Source of the DNA: CAZTTG01 sp964615935
GTDB lineage: Bacteria > Planctomycetota > UBA1135 > GCA-002686595
Direction of reading: 5' to 3'
DNA length: 27,295 nt
NCBI GenBank assembly: GCA_964615935.1
Contig: CAZTTG010000087.1
Location: 1 to 27,295 of the forward strand
The translations under genes were made by a program, and so were the position numbers. This document shows positions 17,136 through 25,189 of the stretch, piece by piece. The notes under the pieces were generated by a model. It ran no database searches. It had not been told where the DNA came from and saw nothing but the letters and a program-made list of their open reading frames with translations. How positions within the stretch are numbered: position 1 is the stretch's first letter; each line of letters opens with the position of its first letter.

Positions 17136-18437
17136 CTACTCGTGCCGCAGCGCCTCGACCGGATCCATGTTCGCGGCGCGCCAGGCGGGATAGAGCCCGA
17201 AGACCAGGCCCACGGCGGCGGAGATGCCCAGGGCCATCAGCACGTGCTGGGCGCGGATGATGGTCACGTTGGTGCTGAGCACGGTGATCGCGCGCGGGAT
17301 CAGGAAGCCCAGGCCGACACCCAGGAGACCCCCGCTGAAGCTCAGTACCAGCGTCTCCACCAGAAACTGCCGGATGATGTGCTTCTTCCTGGCGCCCAGC
17401 GCCCGGCGGATCCCGATCTCGCGGGTGCGCTCGGTGACCGTGGCCAGCATGACGTTCATGATGCCGATGCCGCCGACCAGGAGGGAGATGAAGGCGATCG
17501 AGCCGAGCACGATGTTGAAGATCCGCGCGGTGGCCTCCTTCTGGCGGAGGAGCTCCAGCGGGACGATCATCTTCACGTCGTCCTGAGGGCGCTCGCCGAT
17601 CCCCAGGACGCGCTCCAGCAGGCGCGATGCGGGGATGACCGCCTCGGTGGAGTGCAGCTCGAGCTTGATCTCGCTGAGCTCCACCCGCGTCCGCTCCTCG
17701 TTGCCGGTGCTCACCCGGCGGATCTCGTCGCCGTAGCGGGAGCGCGAGGTTGTGATGGGGATGAAGATGCACTGGTCCAGCGGAACGCCGCCGGGGCTCG
17801 CCTCCCGGCCCAGGTTGCTCAGCACCCCGACCACGGTGAACTGGGTCGTCCCGGCCTGCACGCCCTGGCCCAGGGGGTTCTGGATGGGGAAGAGCACCTC
17901 GGCCGCGGCGGCCCCCAGGACGGCGGAGTTCTCGACCCGATCCAGGTCCAGCTCCGACAGCCAGCGGCCCTCCTCGATCTCCAGGTTCATCACGTCGAGG
18001 TACTCGGGCGAGGTCCCGACCACGACGCTGCTCGACCACCGGGGGCCGCTGCGCAGGTTGGTGGGCGTCTCGCGCACCGAGACGACGCGCTTCGCGTCGG
18101 GGAACATGGCCCGGATCCGGTCGGCGTCCTCGTAGGTGAGGCCGAAGGCCAGGGACTGCCACCGGCTTCCGCTGCTGGTGGTCTCGGTCTCCGGCGGCTT
18201 CTGGCTGCGCACCATCAGGTTCGTCGGGCCCAGGGCCTTGATCTGCTCCAGGGCCTCGTAGCTGGCGCCCTCCCCCACGGCCAGCATCGAGATGACCGAG
18301 GACACGCCGAAGAGGGTCCCCAGCATGGTCAGGAAGGAGCGCAGCTTGTGCAGCATCAAGCTCTTGGTGCCGAGCTTGAGGGTGCGGAACACCCAGTTCC
18401 CGCCCCGCTTCGACCTGACCTGCGCCACCGAGCTCAC
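17136..18437 (-). CDS. MacB-like ABC transporter permease without ATPase domain
   Basis: This 433-aa inner-membrane protein has the MacB/FtsX-type layout: one membrane segment near residues 35-55 (RSFLTMLGTLFGVSSVISML), a large periplasmic MacB_PCD-like domain (about 60-310), and three segments after residue 315. The motif VGGIGIMNVMLATVTERTRE followed by IGIRRALGARKKHI is diagnostic of the family. MacB itself carries an N-terminal ATPase; here none is fused and no ATPase gene lies nearby. The protein must borrow one encoded elsewhere or lie in a cluster that has lost it. The GTG at 18437 is 4 nt after the adaptor gene's stop, so the two are coupled. The substrate is unknown; lipoproteins, peptides or antibiotics are typical for the family. 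Confidence 0.87.
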   Translation of the reverse strand: MSSVAQVRSKRGGNWVFRTLKLGTKSLMLHKLRSFLTMLGTLFGVSSVISMLAVGEGASYEALEQIKALGPTNLMVRSQKPPETETTSSGSRWQSLAFGLTYEDADRIRAMFPDAKRVVSVRETPTNLRSGPRWSSSVVVGTSPEYLDVMNLEIEEGRWLSELDLDRVENSAVLGAAAAEVLFPIQNPLGQGVQAGTTQFTVVGVLSNLGREASPGGVPLDQCIFIPITTSRSRYGDEIRRVSTGNEERTRVELSEIKLELHSTEAVIPASRLLERVLGIGERPQDDVKMIVPLELLRQKEATARIFNIVLGSIAFISLLVGGIGIMNVMLATVTERTREIGIRRALGARKKHIIRQFLVETLVLSFSGGLLGVGLGFLIPRAITVLSTNVTIIRAQHVLMALGISAAVGLVFGLYPAWRAANMDPVEALRHE

Positions 18438-18441
18438 CGGC

Positions 18442-20142
18442 TCACAGGCCCGCCGCCGGAGCTCCCCCCTGGTACCGGGCCGTCTCCGCCTCGACCGGGG
18501 GCGACGATTCCCGCGGTCCCTCCTCGGCGGAGGGCGGGAGCTCGGCGCCCGGCGGGCGCACCAGGTAGATCCGCTCGCCCTCGACCAGGCCGGCGACGAT
18601 CTGCACGTGGGTCAGGTTGTTCCCCCCCAGCTCGACCTCGGCGGCGGCGGGGCCCTCGGGTGTGACCTTCCAGACGAAGTGCGTATCGCCGCGCCGCTCC
18701 AGGGCCGGGAGGGGCACGTTCAGGACGTCCCGCAGGGTGCCGATCTCGATGGTCACCGTGCAGTTCATGCCGGGACGGAGCCTCCCCTGGCTGTTGTCGC
18801 CGTCCACCAGGACCTCCGTCACGTAGACCTTGAGCACCCGGCTGCGGGGGGCGGGGTCGGGCAGGGTGGCGACGTGGGTGATCCGGCCCGTGAAGCTCTC
18901 GTTGGGGAAGGCCTCCACCCCGATGGTCGCGGTCTGCTCGGTCGCCACCCTTCCGATCTGGGCCTCGGGGACCTTGAGCTCCACCTTCATGGTGCTCACG
19001 TCCGGCAGGATGATCACCTCCTGCCGCTCGCGCACCGACATCCCCTCGTAGACCGGCTCGTCCCAGTCGTACCTCCCGTAGACGACCAGGCCGGCGGCCG
19101 GGGCTCTCAGAATCCCGTTCTGGATCTGTTGATCGCAATTCGCGAGCTGCTCGACGGCCAGAGCGTACTCCGCCTCGATGCTCTTGAGCTCCGCGTCCTC
19201 CCGCACCCGGCGGGCCTCGTTGGCGGCCTGGACGCTCTCCACGTCGAGCCCGGCGTTCTCCACCTCCAGCTCCAGGCTGATCAGGTCCTCCGGCAGCGTG
19301 TAGTTGACCAGCAGCCCCAGGTTGTTCCAGGCCACGGTCTGCTTGGAGAGCTGCCGCTTGTGGTTGATCTCGTCCCGCTCCAGCTCGGTGGTCGTGATGA
19401 AGCCCTTCTGCTCCAGGTTGCGGCTGTGGAAGAGGGTCTCGGTGGCCAGCTCGAGATCGGCGCGGGCGAGGCTGATCTCGTCGATCTGCTGGAGGATCTG
19501 GTTGGCCATCTCGCCCATCTCGAGCCTCAGGCTCTCCTCGGAGCCCAGGACCTCGAGCACCCTCTCCAGGAGCCGCGGGTGCCGGGCCGCGTTGGTGGAG
19601 TCGGAGCCCACGCTGCCGAGCAGCTCGCGCAGGCGGTCCACCATCTCGCCGTTCGTGCCGGCCGAGGCCTCTCCATCGGCCTCACCCTCCGTCCGCTGGT
19701 GCCCCTGGAACTTCTCCAGCCGCAGCTGGGCGATCTGCAGGCGCGTCTCCGCGGTCTTGGCGGCGGCCTGGAGCTCCTTCTCGACGATCTCAACGGTCTT
19801 GCGCGCCTGCTCCAGGGTGGCCTCGGCCCGGGCCACGTTGATGGCCTGCAGGGCCCGCTTCTCGGCGATGGCGCTGACGTCCAGCTCGGCCACCTTCTCC
19901 CCCGCCTCCACGATGGTGCCCTCGGGGATCAGGTAGATGAGGGTCGCTCGGCCCTCGAGCTCGGAGGTGATCCGGGTGTCGCGCGCGGCCTTGAGCTCAC
20001 CGCGCTCCCGCACGGTGATGATCAGATCCCTGCGGCCGACGGTGTGGATCAGCGAGGGATCGACCTCCTCACCGCCGCGCCCCCCGCAGGAGGCGAGGGA
20101 GAGCGCGATGAGGAGGGTGAGGCTCTGGAGCTGGTGGTGCAC
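18442..20142 (-). CDS. MacA/HlyD-like periplasmic adaptor lipoprotein with an extended hairpin
   Basis: This 566-aa membrane-fusion protein has a lipoprotein signal ending LASC (Cys19). The lipoyl-like half (EGTIVEAGEKVAELD, about 73-88), a long coiled-coil region (about 92-330), the returning lipoyl half (GILRAPAAGLVVYGR) and beta-barrel domains to about 520 are visible, then a Pro/Glu-rich tail. Within the first helix of the hairpin, residues 147-212 form an insertion (starting GHQRTEGEADGEAS) that ordinary MacA proteins lack. It should work with the MacB-like permease encoded 4 nt downstream. The start is GTG at 20142, chosen because it gives the lipoprotein signal; no good ribosome binding site is seen. 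It diverges from the gene at 20371 across 228 bp. Confidence 0.87.
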   Translation of the reverse strand: MHHQLQSLTLLIALSLASCGGRGGEEVDPSLIHTVGRRDLIITVRERGELKAARDTRITSELEGRATLIYLIPEGTIVEAGEKVAELDVSAIAEKRALQAINVARAEATLEQARKTVEIVEKELQAAAKTAETRLQIAQLRLEKFQGHQRTEGEADGEASAGTNGEMVDRLRELLGSVGSDSTNAARHPRLLERVLEVLGSEESLRLEMGEMANQILQQIDEISLARADLELATETLFHSRNLEQKGFITTTELERDEINHKRQLSKQTVAWNNLGLLVNYTLPEDLISLELEVENAGLDVESVQAANEARRVREDAELKSIEAEYALAVEQLANCDQQIQNGILRAPAAGLVVYGRYDWDEPVYEGMSVRERQEVIILPDVSTMKVELKVPEAQIGRVATEQTATIGVEAFPNESFTGRITHVATLPDPAPRSRVLKVYVTEVLVDGDNSQGRLRPGMNCTVTIEIGTLRDVLNVPLPALERRGDTHFVWKVTPEGPAAAEVELGGNNLTHVQIVAGLVEGERIYLVRPPGAELPPSAEEGPRESSPPVEAETARYQGGAPAAGL

Positions 20143-20370
20143 CTGTGGATCCCGAGGCCCTCGTTCCGGGTGTCCGGGCCCGGGATGGGGCTCCCGTCGA
20201 GGCTACTGCCGAGGCCGCTCCGCGACAAGATCCCCCCTCCTGGGGACCCCGGCGGCCGAGGACGGCGCAAGGGCCGATCGGACCCGGGGTTACGGCGCGG
20301 CTGATTCGGGGTAGCATGGGGGCGTCCGTCCCTTACCTCACGAGAACACGCCATTCGCGGGAGGTGCGAC

Positions 20371-21396
20371 ATGGTGCGCAGAATCAGGCTGTGGAAGGCA
20401 CTGCTCTTCGCCGCCCTGGGTGGGCTGACGGGCGCCCTGCTGAGCGCCTTCCAGTCCGCGAGGACTTCCAGACCCCAGGGGGTGAGCCCTCCACCTCACT
20501 CGAGCGCTGGCGGTGCCGGCCCCCACGGACGGATGGGCGCTTCGCTGTTCGATCCTCACTGGCTGCCCAATCCCCTGCCTGGTGATTCCGATTGGGATCG
20601 GATCCTGGACGCCGAGGAGGTGGCCTTCGGCATCCTGGATCCCCACGACCCGGACCAGGACTCGAACCAGGAGCTCGACGGCCTGGAGCTGGCGCGGCTT
20701 CTGGGCGAAGTCATCGATGTTCTTCCCTGGTGGGCTCCCCCCGACCCCGCGCCAGAGGAGATCGTCAAGATCGACTACAGCCAGTGGGGCATGGAGCTCT
20801 GCGACGTCTGCGGGGAGCAGGTCAACATGGGCTTCATCCGGGTCTACAACCCCTGGAAGGACCTCGGCGTCGACCTTCACTTCATCGGCATGCACTACCT
20901 GCGGCACGGGTCCTTCGTCTTCGACGGCTCCCTGCACGAGGGCCGGATCGACGCGGCCCGGCTGCACGATGTGCTGGACGACCTCCACCGGCTGCGGGTC
21001 ACCCCCGACGCGGACGGCGACCTGCTCGAGAACGGCGAGGAGGTCGCCATCGGCACCGATCCGCTGGAGCCCGACGAGAACGGGAACTTCGTCGAAGACG
21101 GCCGGGACCTGGCCGCCACGATGCTGGCCCAGATCGAGCTGCTCCCCAGCGGTCCGCTTCCGGACCGGGTGTACAAGGTGGACCACATGGCCTTCGGGCT
21201 GGAGAACTGCGAGATCTGCGGCGGCGTCTACAACATGGGCTTTCTGGAGATCACCGATCCCGTCAAGCAGCTCAGCGCCATGGTCTACTACGTGGCCCTG
21301 CACCACATGGAGCACGGCTCGTTCGCCTTCGACGGCACGGTGCACGACGGCCGCGTCGACGTACCCCGGCTGCACGAGATCCTGAAGGATGCCTGA
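20371..21396 (+). CDS. Membrane-anchored protein with two copies of a Cys2/His3 module
   Basis: I do not recognise this 341-aa protein as a named family. Residues 9-27 form a signal peptide or membrane anchor. Two homologous modules follow (72-205 and 213-338). Each starts with an acidic loop like the calcium loops of thrombospondin type-3 or EF-hand repeats (DSDWD, DADGD), then has C-x2-CG-x3-NMGF (Cys144/147 and Cys280/283), then H-x3-HGSF-x-FDG-x2-H-x-GR (His175/179/189 and His311/315/325). The second Cys and first His are 28 residues apart in both copies. This suggests a metal site, plus calcium binding, in each module. GGGAGG lies 6 nt before the ATG. The stop overlaps the start of the next gene by 8 nt, so the two products probably work together. 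A -10-like TAGCAT lies at 20312-20317. Confidence 0.7.
   Translation: MVRRIRLWKALLFAALGGLTGALLSAFQSARTSRPQGVSPPPHSSAGGAGPHGRMGASLFDPHWLPNPLPGDSDWDRILDAEEVAFGILDPHDPDQDSNQELDGLELARLLGEVIDVLPWWAPPDPAPEEIVKIDYSQWGMELCDVCGEQVNMGFIRVYNPWKDLGVDLHFIGMHYLRHGSFVFDGSLHEGRIDAARLHDVLDDLHRLRVTPDADGDLLENGEEVAIGTDPLEPDENGNFVEDGRDLAATMLAQIELLPSGPLPDRVYKVDHMAFGLENCEICGGVYNMGFLEITDPVKQLSAMVYYVALHHMEHGSFAFDGTVHDGRVDVPRLHEILKDA
20584..20985 (+). repeat. Internal Cys2/His3 module, copy A
   Basis: Codes for residues 72-205. Key positions are Asp72/74/76, Cys144, Cys147, NMGF 152-155, His175, His179, His189. It is partnered by copy B at 21007-21384; conservation is concentrated on Cys, His, Asp and the HGSF and FDG motifs, as expected for a ligand-binding fold. 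Confidence 0.7.
21007..21384 (+). repeat. Internal Cys2/His3 module, copy B
   Basis: Codes for residues 213-338. Key positions are Asp213/215/217, Cys280, Cys283, NMGF 288-291, His311, His315, His325. It is slightly shorter than copy A because the Pro/Trp-rich segment before the CxxC is reduced. Confidence 0.7.
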
Positions 21397-21895
21397 GGGC
21401 GGTCCGGGGCCCGAGAGGGAACCCCTGCTGCTGAGGCTCGCGGAGGACGACTTCCAGCTCGCCTTCCTGGCCCTCCTGACGGTGGACGCCGTCAAGCCGG
21501 CCAGCCGCTGGGAGAAGCCCCTCGCATCACACCTGGCCGATGCCCTGACCGGGCTGGGACTCTTGCTCGGTCGCGCCCGGCGGAGGTGCGCCAACGGCAG
21601 CGAGGTCGTGGAGACGCTCTTCTCGCCCGAGGCGCGTCGGGTCGAGCAGTACCTGGCCCGCTTCGATGGGCGCCCCATCGACAAGCGCCCCGCGACCCGG
21701 CGCTTCGAGGGGTTGCTGTTCGGCTACCCCCCCTGCTGCGTGGAGGCCTTCGTCCGGGCGCCCTACTCCCCCAACGGCCTGGCCCGAGAGGACCAGGCCC
21801 TGCTGTTCCACTGGGCCTGCTCCGGCTGCCCCGAGACGCCTGCGCTGCTCCAGCGATACCGTGAGCTGAGGGGGGCGCTCCTCCGTCTCTCCTGA
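21389..21895 (+). CDS. Small Cys-rich protein with GYPPCC and CxxC motifs (DUF483-like)
   Basis: This 168-aa protein has no signal peptide, so it is probably cytoplasmic. Residues 108-150 carry the recognisable part: EGLLFGYPPCCVEAF (Cys116/117) and FHWACSGCPETP (Cys144/147). The GYPxCC-VE-F pattern resembles the DUF483 group, whose function I do not know. Four closely spaced Cys plus His141 could bind iron or zinc or undergo redox chemistry. Its ATG at 21389 lies inside the end of the upstream gene (8-nt overlap), implying translational coupling with the Cys2/His3-module protein. The first 100 residues are helical and unremarkable. No active site of a known enzyme is visible. Confidence 0.7.
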   Translation: MPEGGPGPEREPLLLRLAEDDFQLAFLALLTVDAVKPASRWEKPLASHLADALTGLGLLLGRARRRCANGSEVVETLFSPEARRVEQYLARFDGRPIDKRPATRRFEGLLFGYPPCCVEAFVRAPYSPNGLAREDQALLFHWACSGCPETPALLQRYRELRGALLRLS

Positions 21896-21940
21896 TCCCG
21901 GGCTCCCATCCCCCCACCCGGAGGGCGCGGGGCGCGACCG

Positions 21941-21960
21941 GGGGTAAGGAGGGGTAAGGA
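21941..21960 (+). repeat. Tandem 10-bp direct repeat
   Basis: GGGGTAAGGA occurs twice in perfect tandem, 46 bp after the end of the Cys-rich gene and 172 bp before the large secreted gene. It could be a regulator site or simple slippage; nothing decides between them. Confidence 0.7.
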
Positions 21961-21967
21961 AAAGGTC

Positions 21968-21999
21968 GCCGGATCCCGCGCGCGCGCGGGGATCCCGGC
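21968..21999. terminator. GC-rich hairpin, probable terminator
   Basis: A near-perfect palindrome of 32 nt built around GGATCCCGCG and CGCGGGGATCC, with one bulged G. It follows the two-gene Cys-rich unit (end 21895) and precedes the secreted gene (22132). No T-run follows. The alternating CG core could pair in more than one register. Confidence 0.45.
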
Positions 22000-22131
22000 A
22001 CGGATGTCCCCAATTCCGCGAACCGTGGTAGATCAGAGTATGGGGATCGGCAGGCGTGGGGCCTTCCGATCCCGGGATCCCCCAGGTCGTTCCCCCCTCG
22101 GGACGGCCCCCACACCCATCAGGAGTTCCCC

Positions 22132-25100
22132 ATGAGCACGCCCCCCAGTGCCTCGGCGCGCGTCGTCACCGGTCTGCCCCTCGTCCTGATCCCCCTCCTC
22201 GCGAGCCTGGCGCCTCTCCAGGAGCCGACCGAGCCGGAGGAGGCCGCTTGGCAGCGGCTGGACCTGCAGGCCAACACCTTCACCTCGAGCAGCCAGGAGG
22301 CGGTCTGCCTGGCGCGCGACGAGCGCGGTCGGACGGTGGTGGCCTGGCACAGCCGGCGGCAGCAGGAAGGCTCCTACGGCGTCTACGCGCAGCGCTTCGA
22401 CGAGGCCGGCGGCCGGCTGGGAGGCGAGGTGCAGGTGAACGCGACCGCGCGCTCGATGCAGACGCGGCCCGCGGTGGACGTCTGCCCCGACGGGACGGTG
22501 TGGCTGGCGTGGGAGTCCTTCGGACAGGACGGCTGCGAGGGCGCGATCGTCGCCCGCAAGTTCGACGCGACGCTGGCGACGGCCACGGCCGAGGTGGTGG
22601 TGAACGAGAGGGCCGCCGGCCACCAGGAGGCGCCGGTGCTGGTGGCGGACGAGGAGGGAGGCGCCCTGGTCGCGTGGGTGTCGCGGCAGGGCGCGGGGCA
22701 GCTCGGTCGGATCCGGGCTCGACGCCTGGGCGCGGACGGAAGGGCGACGGGCGAGGAGATGGAGCTCGGCGGCGCGGAGGGCTGCAGCGACGGCCTCCCG
22801 GCGCTGGCGCGCTTCGGCGAGGGCTATCTGGCGGCCTGGGCGCGGATCGGCGCGGACGGGCGGCCGGCGGAGATCCTGTGCCGCCACCTGGACCGGAAGG
22901 GCGCGCCGCTGGGGGAAGAGGTCGCGATCAGCGATGAGGACGAGGGGGGCGCGATCGAGCCGGCCCTCGCGGTCGGCGGCGACGGCTTCGCGGTGGCCTG
23001 GATGGTGCCGGAAGGCGAGGGCTACCGGGCGCGCCTGGGCCGCTTCGGCTTCGACGAGGAGGGCGGGCTGAGCCGGGGTCCGGTGGTGTCGGTGGACACG
23101 GGCGGTCCGGGGTACGCGAGCGGCCTGGCGATCGACCTGGACGGCGAGGGTCGGTGCCTGCTGAGCTGGAGCCGCTTCGCGGTGGAGCGCGAGGGAGAGC
23201 GCCGTCGGGCGGGGCTCTTTGCGCAGGTCTTCGACGCGGCGGGCTCCCCCCTGGGAGAGAGCTTCCGCGCGAGCGGGGTGGAGGAGGGCCACCAGCGGAT
23301 GGGGGTGGCGACGGGCACGCGGCGCGTCGCGCTGGAGGACGACGGCCGGGCGGCCATCGCGTGGAGCGGGAACGCGGGGGAGGGCGACGGGAGCGCGGCG
23401 GCGCTGACGCTGCTGTGGCCGGCGGGGATGGAGGTGGCGGCGGCGGCCGATGACGCGGCGGCGCAGATCGCCTTCGAGGCGCCCGCCGAGGGGGCGCGAC
23501 CGCACGAGCCGCCGGTCTTCGACCCCGACTGGGTCGATCCCGGCGGATACGTGCCGCCGGAGCGCGCCACCGGCTTCCTGGGAATCACCTACTCCGGCTG
23601 GACGCCGCCCGATCCCCACCTGGCGGTGGGCCCCACCGACATCGTGGCCATCACCAACGGCGCCATCGCCTTCTTCGACAAGGACGGCACCAAGACCTTC
23701 CAGGACGAGATCGAGGGTTCCAGCGGCTTCTGGGGCGCCCAGGGCGCCGGCGGATTCGTGTTCGACCCCGAGGTCCTCTACGACCCCCACACCGACCGCT
23801 TCATGGCCATGGCCTGCGAGCGCAACGGGCCGCCCTTCTTCCTCTTCGCGGTCTCCGACGACTCGGATCCGAACGGGAGCTGGCACAAGTACCGCTTCAA
23901 CGTGCAGTCCGCGGCGGGCGACACCGACATCGACTCGCCCAACATGGCGGTGGATTCCCAGGCGGTCTACCTGACGGCCGACTTCTTCGGGCCCGACAAG
24001 TACCTGATCTGGATCATCGACAAGTCCTCGGTCCTGAACGGGGGCACGGCGTCGACCACCAATGCCCTGATCACCGGTGACCAGTCCTTCGGCATTCCGG
24101 TGACCTACGGCACTCCGCCGGCGCAGTACATGATCGAGTCCAAGGAGAACAGCAGCAACACCCAGTTCGTGCTGTGGGCCATCACCAATCCCCTGGGGAC
24201 GCCGCAGCTGCAGTCGACCAACCTGACGGTCCCGACCTACCAGTACCCCGAGGACCCGCCCCAGCAGGGCACCAGCACCCGGCCGGAGCTCTTCGAGCCG
24301 CGCTTCTGGAGCTGCGTGTACCGCAACGGCTCGCTGTGGGCGACCCATCACCAGGGCGGCAGCCGCGTGGTCCAGCGCTGGTACCAGATCGACATGGCCA
24401 ACTGGCCCACCAGCGGGACCCCCTCGCTGGTCCAGTGGGGCGACGTCGACGGGGGCGGTGACATCCGCACCTTCTTCGGCAGCATCTGGGTCGACGAGGA
24501 CGACAACGCGGCCCTGACGGTCGCGCGCTCCAGCCCCAACGAGTACATCTCCATGGCGGTGACCACGCGCCGCTCGAGCGACCCCGCGGGCCACACCGAG
24601 CCCATGACCATCGTGCAGAACAGCACCGGAGCGGACACCACCGGGCGCTGGGGGGACTACAGCGGTACCGCCGCGGAACCCGCGATTCCCGGCTCCTTCT
24701 GGGGGATTCACGAGTACCGGGCCGGCACCTGGAAGACCTGGATCGAGAACTTCCACCCCCTGTCCCCCGATCCGCTGGTGTACTGCACGGCCAAGGTCAA
24801 CTCGGCCGGCCTGACGCCCCAGATCGGCTGGCTGGGCGAGCCCTCGCTCTCCGCCGCCAACTTCGAGATCACCTGCACCAACGGTCTGGCCGGCAAGCCC
24901 GGTCAGCTCTTCCACGGGGGCACGCCGGCGGTGATCCCCTTCAAGGGCGGCATCCTGTGCGCCCAGCCTCCGCTGACGCGCGCCCCGGTCTTCCAGTTCG
25001 ATCCCTTCGGCTTCGCGCAGGTCCCGGTCACCTTCCTGCCCGGCGACGTCGGCACGGTGCAGTACTGGCAGACCTGGTACCGCGATCCCCAGCACCTCGA

Positions 25101-25152
25101 CGGCACCGGAGTGGGACTCTCGGACGCCCTCGAGGTCTGGGTGGGTCCGTGA
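22132..25152 (+). CDS. Secreted mosaic protein: seven-repeat propeller, second domain, C-terminal YCTAKVNS module
   Basis: This 1006-aa protein has a signal peptide (about 11-28). Residues ~55-430 hold seven repeats, each with a strand ending in Trp (Trp72, 127, 182, 236, 290, 346, 411), spaced 54-56 residues apart except the last, as in a seven-bladed beta-propeller. Residues ~465-880 form a second beta-rich domain starting FLGITYSGWTPPDPHLAVGP, resembling propeller-like sequences of planctomycete secreted proteins as I recall them. Residues 883-1006 are the YCTAKVNS module also found in the haem protein at 16011-16907. No catalytic motif is evident; a binding or surface role is likely. Codon use changes sharply near 23500, at the boundary between the first two domains. 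The ATG at 22132 gives the signal peptide. It is followed by the inverted repeat and assembly gap. Confidence 0.78.
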   Translation: MSTPPSASARVVTGLPLVLIPLLASLAPLQEPTEPEEAAWQRLDLQANTFTSSSQEAVCLARDERGRTVVAWHSRRQQEGSYGVYAQRFDEAGGRLGGEVQVNATARSMQTRPAVDVCPDGTVWLAWESFGQDGCEGAIVARKFDATLATATAEVVVNERAAGHQEAPVLVADEEGGALVAWVSRQGAGQLGRIRARRLGADGRATGEEMELGGAEGCSDGLPALARFGEGYLAAWARIGADGRPAEILCRHLDRKGAPLGEEVAISDEDEGGAIEPALAVGGDGFAVAWMVPEGEGYRARLGRFGFDEEGGLSRGPVVSVDTGGPGYASGLAIDLDGEGRCLLSWSRFAVEREGERRRAGLFAQVFDAAGSPLGESFRASGVEEGHQRMGVATGTRRVALEDDGRAAIAWSGNAGEGDGSAAALTLLWPAGMEVAAAADDAAAQIAFEAPAEGARPHEPPVFDPDWVDPGGYVPPERATGFLGITYSGWTPPDPHLAVGPTDIVAITNGAIAFFDKDGTKTFQDEIEGSSGFWGAQGAGGFVFDPEVLYDPHTDRFMAMACERNGPPFFLFAVSDDSDPNGSWHKYRFNVQSAAGDTDIDSPNMAVDSQAVYLTADFFGPDKYLIWIIDKSSVLNGGTASTTNALITGDQSFGIPVTYGTPPAQYMIESKENSSNTQFVLWAITNPLGTPQLQSTNLTVPTYQYPEDPPQQGTSTRPELFEPRFWSCVYRNGSLWATHHQGGSRVVQRWYQIDMANWPTSGTPSLVQWGDVDGGGDIRTFFGSIWVDEDDNAALTVARSSPNEYISMAVTTRRSSDPAGHTEPMTIVQNSTGADTTGRWGDYSGTAAEPAIPGSFWGIHEYRAGTWKTWIENFHPLSPDPLVYCTAKVNSAGLTPQIGWLGEPSLSAANFEITCTNGLAGKPGQLFHGGTPAVIPFKGGILCAQPPLTRAPVFQFDPFGFAQVPVTFLPGDVGTVQYWQTWYRDPQHLDGTGVGLSDALEVWVGP
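22290..23430 (+). repeat. Seven propeller-type repeats
   Basis: Encodes seven degenerate repeats with the core [VLAW]-x-[AS]-W (VVAW, WLAW, LVAW, LAAW, AVAW, LLSW, AIAW) preceded by acidic/Gly turns and followed by a strand such as YAQRFD or VARKFD. Seven regular units fit a closed seven-bladed propeller. Confidence 0.65.
24778..25152 (+). repeat. C-terminal YCTAKVNS module, copy 2
   Basis: Codes for residues 883-1006 of the secreted mosaic protein. It matches copy 1 (16011-16424) at YCTAKVNS, TPQIGW, PF-x-GG-x-LC, PP, YW and RDPQ. It has lost the second and the penultimate Cys of copy 1 and is shorter in the middle, where the NPPPNDCSG stretch is missing. Confidence 0.75.
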
Positions 25153-25189
25153 CGAGGGGCGTTTCGCCGGGGACCCGCGGCGGAACGAG

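Noticed and set aside
21971..21990. Alternating CG run as a possible Z-DNA or recombination site
   Set aside because: It is the core of the hairpin and short; the terminator reading is simpler.
22033..25095. Minus-strand open frame of 1020 codons opposite the secreted mosaic gene
   Set aside because: Shadow frame; the plus strand has a signal peptide, regular repeats and the shared C-terminal module.
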